Shown: piece by piece, positions 34,696-42,561 of the stretch
Layout of the letters: each line of letters begins with the position of its first letter
Position numbering within the stretch: the stretch's first letter is position 1
Origin: Actinomadura fibrosa
GTDB taxonomy: Bacteria > Actinomycetota > Actinomycetes > Streptosporangiales > Streptosporangiaceae
NCBI RefSeq assembly: GCF_900659615.1
Contig: NZ_CAACUY010000012.1
Span: 35,548-99,547, forward strand
DNA: 64,000 bases
Direction: 5' to 3'
Translations under genes and position numbers: made by a program
Notes under the pieces: generated by a model
What the model saw: only the letters and a program-made list of their open reading frames with translations
Databases searched by the model: none
What the model was told of the DNA's origin: nothing

Positions 34696-35129
34696 AGCAG
34701 CGGAGCCTATGACGGACGTAACCAACGGACCATGGCTTTATGGAGCACGGCCACCGACCTGAGGGCCGCGGCTCCCCTTCCGCTGCCCGGCCTGTGCTCG
34801 TCCCCCTTCTGTTGCGCCAGCTCGTTGCCTACCTCGCCTGGCCGCATCGCTCCGGAGTGCTGTTCCGCGCGAAGGGCGAGACGGTATGACAGACGGATAC
34901 GCGCGCGGATGAGTGCTCCGGCTCGCAGGGGGTCCGGCGGCGGTAAAACCCCAGAGTCGCCCACGATCAACCGTCCTCGGCGCGTGGCTACAGCGTGGAG
35001 ACAGGGGATGCCCCCTGCTCTCACCTAGCATGGTCGCTCTCGTGGCCTCCTGGGCGCTCCGTTAAGAGAGGCGGCCGAGCGATCCGGCGCGGCGGGGGCC
35101 GGACGGGACCGGCCGCACTCCCAGTGCAC
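34696..35129. other. Non-coding or decayed stretch before the repeat block
   Basis: About 430 bp. Short frames are open on both strands but show no convincing codon bias, ribosome-binding site or family motif. I see nothing further. Confidence 0.4.
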
Positions 35130-35313
35130 CGGGGCGGGCGGCCGCCGGCGGTCGCGTAGCGGGCGCCCTTGAAGACGTAGAGGACATCCTCGTCCGGCAT
35201 CATGTGCTGGTCTGCTCGGTGTTTGTCAGCTGGGACGAGTGGCTGCGGAATGTCCGCTGGCGGTAGAACGCTTGGTCGTGGGTGACGAGCGGTTGCGGGA
35301 GATCGGGCGGGAG
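35130..35313. repeat. Left copy of a ~185-bp imperfect repeat (XRE promoter and 5' end)
   Basis: Aligns with 39210-39392. Shared blocks include GCGTAGCGGGCGCCCTTGAA (35154 onward), the downstream GCTGGTCTG segment, GGTAGAACGCTTGGT and the gene start GTGGGTGA(C/G)GAGCGGTTGCG. The right copy leads into an XRE-DUF5753 gene; here that gene loses its frame after about a dozen codons. Confidence 0.8.
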
Positions 35314-35345
35314 TGCCTCACGGCGGTGACCTGCGTGGGCAAGCG
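35278..35345 (+). pseudogene. Truncated XRE-DUF5753 regulator start
   Basis: From GTG 35278 the first dozen codons (GDERLREIGRE) match the start of the island regulator at 39357 (GEERLREIGQE), after which the sequence diverges and no HTH follows. It is a remnant left by deletion, next to the integrase remnant. Confidence 0.65.
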
Positions 35346-35369
35346 CGAGAGGGGTCGGCGCTTGCAGCG

Positions 35370-35683
35370 GGGCCACTCACGAGCGGCGTGGCCTCAAGCT
35401 CCAGCTCGTGAATGAGATCCGCACGGTCCCGAGCCCGCCGGTCCTGGTGGAGATCCTCCGGGAACACATCGCCGAGTTCGGGACGGCACCGGACGGGCGC
35501 ATCTTCCGAACCGAACGAGGCGGGATCGTCGACTCTACCGCCTGCGGCGCTGTCTGGGCCGCAACCCCTTGCCCGTTGTTGGAGCGACCTGCGGGAACGG
35601 GCCGATTCCCATCCCGCGAATATTCCGCGACCAGCGACATACGGTGGCGTCTGGTGGCAGTCGGCTGCATGTGGGGATCTTGA
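35370..35683 (+). pseudogene. Tyrosine integrase C-terminal remnant
   Basis: The frame reads ATHERRGLKLQLVNEIRTVP, then PPVLVEILREHIAEFGTAPD and GRIFRTERGGIVDS, the recognisable middle/C-terminal part of actinomycete phage-type integrases. The start and the catalytic R-H-R-Y region are missing, and after about 35530 the match fades, so it is broken at both ends. It ends 8 bp before the att repeat at 35691, where an integrase normally sits in such elements. It lies outside the present island, implying an older element. Confidence 0.72.
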
Positions 35684-35690
35684 GATGCAA

Positions 35691-35788
35691 ACGGCCTCTG
35701 ACCGTTGCGCCTGGTCAGAGGCCGTTTCCCGTGGTGTGGCGGGTGCAGGGTTCGAACCTGCGTAGGCTAAGCCGACGGATTACAGTCC
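35691..35788. repeat. Left att-like repeat with partial tRNA-Tyr
   Basis: Contains the terminator hairpin GGCCTCTGACC...GGTCAGAGGCC and, from 35737, about 52 bp of tRNA-Tyr 3' sequence (T-arm, variable arm, part of the anticodon arm), then diverges. One base is missing in the anticodon region (GATTACAG versus GATTTACAG). Confidence 0.85.
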
Positions 35789-35882
35789 CCCCGCCGAACC
35801 GACCTGACCTGCACCAACGCCACCCGCCCGGCGAACTTCGGCCCGCATTAGGCACAGTCACCACAGAGCCGCGCGCATCGCT

Positions 35883-35951
35883 CCGGAGGGCGCACCCGCG
35901 CGAACGGTGCCCAAGGTGTGACAGACAGCTTCGCGCGGGTGTGCCCTCCGG
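35883..35951. repeat. Long inverted repeat near the left island end
   Basis: 22-bp arms (35883-35904 and 35930-35951; CCGGAGGGC...CGCGAA / TTCGCG...GCCCTCCGG) match at 21 of 22 positions around a 25-nt loop. Stronger than the usual terminators here. It lies between the att repeat and the hipA stop, so it could terminate hipA or be an old recombination or transfer site. Confidence 0.8.
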
Positions 35952-36061
35952 CCCGCGGGGGGCTGGGGGCCGCGAGGCCCCCGCTTCACGCTCGCTCCGC
36001 AATGCACTTCCCAGATCTCAACCTCAGCGCTGCAGTTGAAGCAACACCCGAGACAAAACAC

Positions 36062-37297
36062 TTAACTGCTAGAGCGAAGCAGGGTCTTCAAACGCATCTT
36101 TATGCTATCATTTATTGCATCCTGCAATCGCTGATTATCATTGATGTTATCCGCAAAATCAGGCCATCGATCTACCACCTCTTTCGCCACGTGGGCAGCG
36201 ATTTCAGGTAGGTCGATATTTCTTATTCCTAGCCGCACCTGCAAGCGCCTGAACGTGCCCAAAGAGACGCGATGAAAAGCTTTCGATCCACCAAATCTGA
36301 GGCCAAGATCCTCGGGAGTCTCCTTGAACCGATAAGCCGATGTGCAAAGCAAATCGTATGCCGGGGAGAGCGTAGGGACTTTCTTGTCGTGATATATCAG
36401 CGACCAGTTCTTAAGGTGAGCGTCTCCATTGGAGATCATGACAGAGAAAGCTAGTCTACGCACGAACTCCTGAAGGGCCGTTTCATCGTGACCGCGATAA
36501 ATCAAGCTAGCTATTGTTTCAAAGTTTCCTTCATACTTGCGATACGGGTAGAAATTTCGAACCTGAGCCAGGTCTTCTATGTGGATCCGATTGCGACCGC
36601 CATCTCGATCGAATCGACGGATAGCGAACGCATATGCCTCTTCGCCCGGCCAGGCATGATCAGGGATGCCGTCGAACTTCTCTCGTGGCATCAACTGGAT
36701 CTCGGGTATCTCGATCCCAATGGCTGCAGCCAATGACATCACGGTGAACTCATTACGAGGAACATCTGCATAGACTGCATCCGGCAACTTAACGATCCAA
36801 TCGCCCCCCTCGCCGAAAGCTGGCATTGTCAGTCGGTCCCCTCGTCGCAACATGGAGAATTTCATTGCAACCCCGGCAAGGGAAAATCGAATCCCTTGTT
36901 CAGGCATCTCGGTGCCCTGCGAGCCCGGATAGTCCTCCCAGGCTATTTCTTCTGGGGATTCATCGTCTGGCAATACACGCACCGCACCCGGAAGATCATG
37001 GCCTACCTGGGCTAGCAGCTCCATCTCTCTCTGGGCTGAGACTCCCCTGTCTTCAGCAATCCACTGCCTCAAGCGTCCTTCGGGAAGAAGATTGGAGAAC
37101 CACTCCGGCAGTTTGAGTTGGCTCGAATGGGCTCGATGTAGATTCTGTTCGAAGGTGAGTCCGAGGACGGGCCTACTAGGATCTTCAATATATGCAGGAT
37201 CCAAGACAAAACGGGTTCTGTCCACCTTCTGATACAGAGTGCCAACCCTAGCTTCATTGAGCCACACTCCAAATACCTGAAGATCAGAAGAGCGCAT
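36062..37297 (-). CDS. HipA-family serine/threonine kinase
   Basis: 411 residues from ATG 37295-37297, which overlaps the upstream DUF262 stop by 14 bp; the frame extends further up but only inside that gene. HipA N-terminal domain (VFGVWLNEARVGTLYQ; about 8-100), nucleotide loop FSLAGVAMKFSM (about 149-160), catalytic loop ISNGDAHLKNWSLIY (about 286-300) and metal-binding LSPAYDLL (about 308-315) are intact. HipA kinases phosphorylate tRNA synthetases and are normally neutralised by an HTH HipB. No hipB adjoins; the partner is a DUF262 gene. AT-richer than the chromosome. Confidence 0.9.
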   Translation of the reverse strand: MRSSDLQVFGVWLNEARVGTLYQKVDRTRFVLDPAYIEDPSRPVLGLTFEQNLHRAHSSQLKLPEWFSNLLPEGRLRQWIAEDRGVSAQREMELLAQVGHDLPGAVRVLPDDESPEEIAWEDYPGSQGTEMPEQGIRFSLAGVAMKFSMLRRGDRLTMPAFGEGGDWIVKLPDAVYADVPRNEFTVMSLAAAIGIEIPEIQLMPREKFDGIPDHAWPGEEAYAFAIRRFDRDGGRNRIHIEDLAQVRNFYPYRKYEGNFETIASLIYRGHDETALQEFVRRLAFSVMISNGDAHLKNWSLIYHDKKVPTLSPAYDLLCTSAYRFKETPEDLGLRFGGSKAFHRVSLGTFRRLQVRLGIRNIDLPEIAAHVAKEVVDRWPDFADNINDNQRLQDAINDSIKMRLKTLLRSSS

Positions 37298-39011
37298 CGT
37301 CCCTGCCCTCTTCCTCTTCGTCTTCCAAGATGAGCCTGTCAAGGGATGGGGTGTCTTCGAAATCCCATTCACACAGTCGATTGAGGAAGTCCTTGAGATT
37401 TCGATCAACTAGCCTTTGACGGCTCTCAACAAAGGCTCCGAAATTTCTCTCGTTATAGAGATCCCTGATCCTTGGATTCAGATTGTGGGAAGTCAGTGCG
37501 TCAAGCCACGTCTCATAACTAACCCCGGGTTCGCGCCGGAGCAGGTCATCTAGGGTTCCGCTCTCCTGATCATCCTGGGGCGCGAGTAGAATGCGATTTG
37601 CCGCCCAGGGACGACGTGCTACAGGCAAGAAACGGTTAGGCAGGACAGTCTCAAGGGCGAAAGATGCAGTCGAGCGATCTATTAGACAGTCAGCAAGACG
37701 CTCGGTAGTGATCTCATTGAATTCTGTGAGCTCAGCATTCCACAACTTAGGTTTGAGGCTCCACCATGAGCAAAGTATAATACGCCCGGCACCCTCATTG
37801 GTCTTCAGACGGGTGACGGCGGGAGGCTGCCGTACTTCGGTTTGTACAGCAGCTAGCAGGGCGGTCAGTGATCTTCCTAGATCACCTGGGGTTATCTTGC
37901 CAGCTAGCGTGCGCATTGCTCCCGTGGCGCTACCTTTGAAAATATAGGGGCCGACCATCGCTGCACGCCAGAACCATCGACGCAGCAGTTGCCGGTCACG
38001 TCGATCAATCTGTGGGAAGTGCGCAAAGAACCGCGCTAGGACAACAAGCAAATTTCGGTAAGGAAGGAAGCTGAAGTGTGGGACACCCGCTTCTCCCTGA
38101 AGGAATTCAACGGCAAGGTCGATGGCCTTGGCGCCAGCAAGGTAGGCGTCTTCTCGACTCTCTCCAGGGAATTCTGTCGCCCTGTTATTTTCGTCAAATT
38201 CCGGACGAGGATTGCGGGCAATGTTACGGCCACGGCGAGCGAGGATGCAGTATAGGATGGTGTCATCATCGATGCGGCCGAAGTTCCGCTCAAACTCGAC
38301 CTTTTCAGCGATAAGTCCTATCGTGAGACTGGAACTCTCGCTAACTTGCGTGTCTTCATCAGTTGCGGTTAGCCCAGAAAAGATCTCTGCCCTACTGAGC
38401 CGCTTCCCATAACTATTCACTCTTGAAAAAATGTCCTGCAGTACGGAGACGTTCGTATCGGAAACTTGGTAAGCGGGAACCTGGAATTGCCGGAGACTCT
38501 GGTTGATCTCGTTGGCATGTTCGACATATTCAACTAGTTCTGGATTCTTGGCGAACCAGCTCAGGATTCCTTTGAGATCGAAAAGTGTAGGAAGAGGGAT
38601 GATAAGCGGATTTCCCTCGGGAGAAGTCTGAACAAACTGGCGTCGTTCCAGGTCGTAAGAGAGGGCGAACCTTGTATCAGTCTGCCCTTGTGGATGCAAG
38701 GCATTCGCTAGGCTCACGATTCGCTGCTGACCATCAACCACCCAGAGCGCCCGACTCATTTGCTCTACCGGAAAATGCAGAGCCCCAAGCTTCACCTCTC
38801 CGGCAGGCGCAGACCGGACCCAGAACAGAAGGTTCCCTACCGGATAACCCTTCACGATGCTGTCGAAGAGTCGCCTCACATCTTCTTGCCCCCAGCGAAA
38901 ACCTCGCTGAAAGTGCGGCACGCGAATCTGTCCGCTCCATGCAAGTTTCATCAGGCGATCAACCTCAAAGGTTGAGGCCGTCGGCCTTGTATCTAGTCCA
39001 TCACTCACCAC
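37284..39011 (-). CDS. DUF262 (ParB/Srx-fold) protein, GmrS-like
   Basis: 575 residues, GTG 39009-39011 (second GTG 39006-39008 possible) with AGGAGG 5 bp upstream. DUF262 signatures: VPHFQRGFRWG (about 31-41), DSIVKGYPVGNLLFW, WVVDGQQRIVSL (about 90-101; nucleotide/catalytic DGQQR) and FSRVNSYGKRLSRAEIF (about 195-211). The C-terminal ~150 residues vaguely follow the DUF1524 pattern (ANRILLAPQ, FVESRQRLVDRNLKDFL) but the HNH histidine motif is not seen. Such proteins occur in GmrSD, BrxU and other DNA-defence systems. Operonic with the HipA kinase. Confidence 0.85.
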   Translation of the reverse strand: MVSDGLDTRPTASTFEVDRLMKLAWSGQIRVPHFQRGFRWGQEDVRRLFDSIVKGYPVGNLLFWVRSAPAGEVKLGALHFPVEQMSRALWVVDGQQRIVSLANALHPQGQTDTRFALSYDLERRQFVQTSPEGNPLIIPLPTLFDLKGILSWFAKNPELVEYVEHANEINQSLRQFQVPAYQVSDTNVSVLQDIFSRVNSYGKRLSRAEIFSGLTATDEDTQVSESSSLTIGLIAEKVEFERNFGRIDDDTILYCILARRGRNIARNPRPEFDENNRATEFPGESREDAYLAGAKAIDLAVEFLQGEAGVPHFSFLPYRNLLVVLARFFAHFPQIDRRDRQLLRRWFWRAAMVGPYIFKGSATGAMRTLAGKITPGDLGRSLTALLAAVQTEVRQPPAVTRLKTNEGAGRIILCSWWSLKPKLWNAELTEFNEITTERLADCLIDRSTASFALETVLPNRFLPVARRPWAANRILLAPQDDQESGTLDDLLRREPGVSYETWLDALTSHNLNPRIRDLYNERNFGAFVESRQRLVDRNLKDFLNRLCEWDFEDTPSLDRLILEDEEEEGRDDALF

Positions 39012-39065
39012 TCACGCCTCCTTCAACGCCACGAACGTCGCCTCGATCGGGAAGTTTATCCGCAT
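39012..39065 (-). CDS. Short leader ORF upstream of DUF262
   Basis: 17 codons, MRINFPIEATFVALKEA, from ATG 39063-39065 with GGAGGAG about 10 bp upstream. Its TGA is directly followed by the GTG start of the DUF262 gene, the arrangement for coupled translation. It may be a leader peptide or the tail of a deleted upstream gene such as an antitoxin. Confidence 0.4.
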   Translation of the reverse strand: MRINFPIEATFVALKEA

Positions 39066-39209
39066 ATGACCTGCTCTCCTCCAGTGTGAGGAAGCAACAT
39101 GTTGAACGTGCTTCCAAGTCTGAACCATCATGCCCGACGTTGCTACGCCTTTGTTGGCTGCACAGCCGGTCGGCCGGGGCGGGTCGGCCCGGAGAGGCCG
39201 CATGCCCGG

Positions 39210-39392
39210 CCCGGCCGTCCGGCGGCGGCCGCGTAGCGGGCGCCCTTGAAGACGTAGAGAAAGTTCTCATCCGGGGTTGTGTGCTGGTCTGGTCGGTGGC
39301 TGTGAGCTGGGGCGAGTGGCTGTGTGGGATCTCCGCTGGTGGTAGAACGCTTGGTTGTGGGTGAGGAGCGGTTGCGGGAGATCGGGCAGGAG
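39210..39392. repeat. Right copy of the ~185-bp imperfect repeat
   Basis: Partner of 35130-35313. On the minus strand both copies can encode a short stretch ending LYVFKGARYA, suggesting the remains of a small divergent gene in addition to the shared XRE promoter and start. Confidence 0.8.
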
Positions 39393-40159
39393 CTGCGGCG
39401 GTTGCGGACGGCTGCTGGGCTGTCCGGGGTTGGGCTGGCTTCGCGGGCTGGGGTACCTCAACCGACCGTGTCTCGGGTGGAGACGGGGCGACGGGTCGCT
39501 GATCCGGAGGTCGTCGGCCGGTTGTTCCGGGCTTTGGGGTTGGGGCCGGCAGAGCTTGAGCGGCTGGCCGATTTGGTCGACCAGGCGTATGCCGGGACGG
39601 CCACGCGTCGGGTTGATGCCGGCGTGTCGTTCCGGGCCGCGTCTGGGACGGAGCTTGTTCATGGGGCCCGACAGGTTCGGGTCTTCGAGGCAGCGGTGAT
39701 TCCGCGGCTGTTGTGGACGGCGGAGTATGCCGTCGCTGCCGGGGCCCATCCGGCGGGTGCGGCCTCGAAGGTCGGGGCGGTGCTGGACGAGGCCGGGCGG
39801 CGGTTCATGTTCGTGGTCGCTGAGGCTGCCTTGCGGACGTGGCCAGGCTCGGGTGCATGCATGGCCGGACAGCTCGGGCACCTGGTGGACGCTTCGGAGC
39901 GGGCGCATGTGCGTTTTGGCGTAGTCCCGGGCGAGCTTGCGCCCGGGTGCCTCTGCACGGGTTCGCGCTCTACGACGATGCGGCCGTGACGGTCGAGACC
40001 TTCACGCGTGAGATGACCTTGACCGGGGCGGACGAGGTGCGGGCGTACGCGGAGATCTTCGGGGCGTTCGAGCGGGCGGCCGTGTTCGGTGACGAGGCGC
40101 GGGATCTGGTGCGCCGGGCGGCGCATTATCTCGAGAACGTTCTAGGCTCTATTCACTGA
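39357..40159 (+). pseudogene. XRE-DUF5753 regulator, frameshifted
   Basis: Starts at GTG 39357. HTH (LREIGQELRRLRTAAGLSG ... SRAGVPQPTVSRVETGRR, about 5-45) and the DUF5753 beginning are in one frame up to about 39945 (RFGVVPGEL); the continuation, VPLHGFALYDDAAVTVETFT to the end at 40159, lies one frame over. Together they make a normal ~265-residue protein. Such regulators cluster with DUF397 and ATP-binding genes and control differentiation in streptomycetes. Either a recent mutation or a sequence error near 39945-39960. Confidence 0.85.
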
Positions 40160-40169
40160 GCGTATTGGA

Positions 40170-40225
40170 TAGCCCCCTAGATCTGTCATACGCTGCGTGT
40201 TCCCCGGGGTGTGTAGCCCCCTAGA
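40170..40225 (+). promoter_or_regulatory. Repeated TAGCCCCCTAGA boxes
   Basis: TAGCCCCCTAGA occurs at 40170-40181 and 40214-40225, 44 bp apart (about four helical turns), between the XRE pseudogene and the ATP-binding gene. Likely binding sites for the XRE-DUF5753 regulator or its relatives. Confidence 0.6.
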
Positions 40226-40232
40226 CGCGCGG

Positions 40233-40645
40233 GTGGTGATCGTCGTGACGCGCTTGTCTCGTCTGTTCGCAGGCCAGCCGGAATCGATCAGTCATGCCAG
40301 GGCCTTCACTCGGACCTTCGTATTCGAGCGGGTTCCGGATGAGTTGTTCCGGGCCGTCGAGCTGGTGGTCAGCGAGCTATGCACGAACGCCGTGGAGCAC
40401 ACGGCGAGCGGTGAGGAGGGCGGTCACTTCGTCCTCGAACTGGAGTTGCACGGCGACCACGTGCGGGTGTCGGTCATCGACTTCGGGTCGCCGTCACCGC
40501 CCATCGTGAACGACGAACCGGCCGGTACTGAGGCGGTCCGGGGACGTGGGCTGTTCATCGTCGAAGCCTTCTCGAGGCTTGGGGAAGCGAATCGCTGCGA
40601 GTCGGGCGACGGGTCTGGGCGGACGTCGTCGGCGCATCAGTGTGA
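40233..40645 (+). pseudogene. HATPase_c (anti-sigma-type) ATP-binding protein, frameshifted
   Basis: From GTG 40233 (or 40245). N box LVVSELCTNAVEHTASG (about 45-61), VSVIDFGSPSP (G1) and RGRGLFIVEAFS (G2) identify the GHKL kinase-like ATPase fold used by SpoIIAB/RsbW-type anti-sigma factors. After IVEAFS the family ending EAWGSESLRVGRRVWADVV appears in another frame, reaching its own stop at 40643-40645, while the current frame runs on to 40709. One base has been lost near 40572. Second frameshift in adjacent genes. Confidence 0.82.
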
Positions 40646-40724
40646 GCGGGCCGCCGATACCGCGCCGTCGGCGGCGCCTGCGCACTGTCAGCTCCTCAAC
40701 TGGTCATGAGCTTCCCGGCACAGT

Positions 40725-40740
40725 GTCTAGGGTCCTAGAC
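40725..40740. promoter_or_regulatory. Palindrome upstream of the HTH/sensor gene
   Basis: GTCTAGG-GT-CCTAGAC, perfect 7-bp arms, 28 bp before the ATG at 40768. Its TCTAGGG core is shared with the boxes at 40170-40225 read on the other strand, so one regulator may bind all. Confidence 0.65.
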
Positions 40741-40767
40741 TCGCTGGCAGCGGCCAGAGGAGGTGTC

Positions 40768-41613
40768 ATGCCCGGCGACTTGGAGCGCATCGCGCAGATC
40801 GACGACCCGTACGAACTGTTGCGCGCGGCGACTGAGCGTCTGGCAGAGGCACAGCAGGAAGTCACGGAACTGGCCCGGTTACGACGCAGGTTGATCCAGG
40901 ACCTGCATGCGCAAGGCATGTCGTACGCGCAGATCGCTAACGCGGCAGGACTGAGCCGCGGGCGCATCCATCAGATCCGGCACACGGGGCCGGCGCCTGA
41001 GGGCGCGTTCCTTGGCTCGGGTGAGGTGACCGTGGTGACGCCGCTGCGGCCGGACCCCACGAGCGATCGCACGTACGTTGCGCTGGATGACCTGACGACC
41101 GGCAAGCGGCTGGAAGAGCTCGCCCGGACGTTCGATCTGTCGGTCGGTTATGACCATGTGGCGCTGGACGGGACGATCAACCTCAACCGGGCTGGTCTGC
41201 TGGTGATCTGCGGCCCTCGGATGTCGCCCGCGATGCAAGCGGCGTACGACAGTGATCCCGTGATCGAGTGGGAGCGGGACGAGGTGGGTTGGCTGCTGCG
41301 TGACACCGGGACGGGTGTGGAGCATCGGTCCGGGCAGGAGGACGATCCGGCGCGGCCCTACGACGTGGGGTACCTGGGCCGCCTGGCTCGGCCGGACGGC
41401 AACGGAAGCTTCATCGCCATCGCGGGCACCCACCCTGAGGGTTCGTTGGGCGTGGTGCACCTGCTGACCACGGATATCGGAAGCTTGTGGGGGCAGGTGG
41501 GCAACGAACGGTTCTCGGTCGTGGTCGGCACCGAGTACACGCCGGACACGCACGAGCCGGTGCGGACCGATTTGCTGACACCGATCTACCGGCACGACCA
41601 GGCGGCTACTTGA
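40768..41613 (+). CDS. HTH protein with unknown C-terminal sensor-like domain
   Basis: 281 residues, ATG 40768 after AGAGGAGG. A coiled N-terminus (RAATERLAEAQQEVTELARL), a sigma-region-4/MarR-like HTH (LHAQGMSYAQIANAAGLSRG, about 49-68, RIHQIRHTG), then about 190 residues with LLVICGPRMSPAMQAAYDSD (about 149-168) and PYDVGYLGRLARPDG, ending in an alpha/beta fold I cannot name. The GPRMSP loop suggests small-molecule or nucleotide binding. It is followed 10 bp later by a PP2C-like gene, so the two probably act together. Confidence 0.72.
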   Translation: MPGDLERIAQIDDPYELLRAATERLAEAQQEVTELARLRRRLIQDLHAQGMSYAQIANAAGLSRGRIHQIRHTGPAPEGAFLGSGEVTVVTPLRPDPTSDRTYVALDDLTTGKRLEELARTFDLSVGYDHVALDGTINLNRAGLLVICGPRMSPAMQAAYDSDPVIEWERDEVGWLLRDTGTGVEHRSGQEDDPARPYDVGYLGRLARPDGNGSFIAIAGTHPEGSLGVVHLLTTDIGSLWGQVGNERFSVVVGTEYTPDTHEPVRTDLLTPIYRHDQAAT

Positions 41614-41623
41614 CGGGGGATGC

Positions 41624-42445
41624 ATGCGTGTGCTGATCGCCAGCGAACCGGGCCGTCCTGGACGAGACAACGAGGACTTCGCGGCGGCGGCACCGGGCCT
41701 GTTCCTCGTGGTCGACGGAGCGGGCTCCCCAGCCGGACTCGAATCGGGCTGCATGCACTCGGTCTCCTGGTACGCGCGCAACCTCGGCGGCCTGCTACTC
41801 GCGGCCGCCACCGATCCCAGCATCGGCCTAAACGAGGCGCTCGCGCTGAGCATCGAACGAGTCAACGCACTGCACGCCGACACGTGTGACCTCGGGCACC
41901 CTGGCTCCCCGTCGGCGACCGTGGCCCTTGCTCGGGTACTCACCAATCGCATCGAACACCTGGTGATATCTGACGCCGTCCTCGTCCTCGACCAGGCGAC
42001 CGGGGCGCCGACGGTCGTCACGGACGATCGGCTCGCGCAAGTGATCGCGCGACTCGATGACCCCGGCGAGTCCGCACTGGGAAGCGCCGAACACGCGGGG
42101 CGCCTGCGTAGCCGGGTCGAGCAGCTCGCCGAGTACCGCAACCAACCTGACGGGTTCTGGGTGGCCAGTACGAGACCGGAAGCCGCAGAGGAAGCCCTTA
42201 CGGGTTCCACTCCCCTGGCGGACCTGGACGCCGTTGCCCTGCTGAGCGACGGTGCAAGTCGGCTCGCCGACCGCTTCCGCCTGCTCACCTGGCCGGACCT
42301 GCTCTGCGTCCTCCGTAAGGACGGCCCGGCCGAGGTGATCACCAGGACTCGTGAAGCCGAAAGGTCCGATCCGGACGGGGCGCGCTGGCCAAGGGGCAAG
42401 GCGTCCGACGACGCCAGCGCCGTCTACTGGGCCGTCCGGGGCTGA
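41624..42445 (+). CDS. PP2C-like protein phosphatase (island copy)
   Basis: 273 residues from ATG 41624. Same domain as 26786-27523: EPGRPGRDNEDFAAAAPG, FLVVDGAGSP (Asp), GHPGSPSATVALARV, VISDAVLVLD, GFWVASTRPEAAEEAL, LLSDGASRLADRF and KASDDASAVYW (final Asp pair). Insertion of about 25 residues relative to the core paralogue near the middle. It forms a two-gene operon with the HTH/sensor gene and sits at the right end of the island. Partner-switching with the ATP-binding gene nearby is conceivable. Confidence 0.8.
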   Translation: MRVLIASEPGRPGRDNEDFAAAAPGLFLVVDGAGSPAGLESGCMHSVSWYARNLGGLLLAAATDPSIGLNEALALSIERVNALHADTCDLGHPGSPSATVALARVLTNRIEHLVISDAVLVLDQATGAPTVVTDDRLAQVIARLDDPGESALGSAEHAGRLRSRVEQLAEYRNQPDGFWVASTRPEAAEEALTGSTPLADLDAVALLSDGASRLADRFRLLTWPDLLCVLRKDGPAEVITRTREAERSDPDGARWPRGKASDDASAVYWAVRG

Positions 42446-42561
42446 GGGCGGACGGACGCAAAGCATCGAATCGCCGCCGTGGCCAGAGAATTCCGACAGG
42501 GGTCTGGCGCAGATAGCCGACGGACGTTCTGCGGGCCAGAGACGTTCAGGGTTGAACGAGA

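Noticed and set aside
34732..35028. Possible genes on either strand
   Set aside because: No ribosome-binding site, no codon bias and no family motif; the longest frames on both strands overlap fully.
35370..35683. A functional integrase
   Set aside because: No start-to-finish frame and no catalytic R-H-R-Y region; only an internal fragment remains.
35737..35788. A second tRNA-Tyr gene
   Set aside because: Only the 3' part is present, without the 5' acceptor strand and D-arm, and one base is missing near the anticodon.
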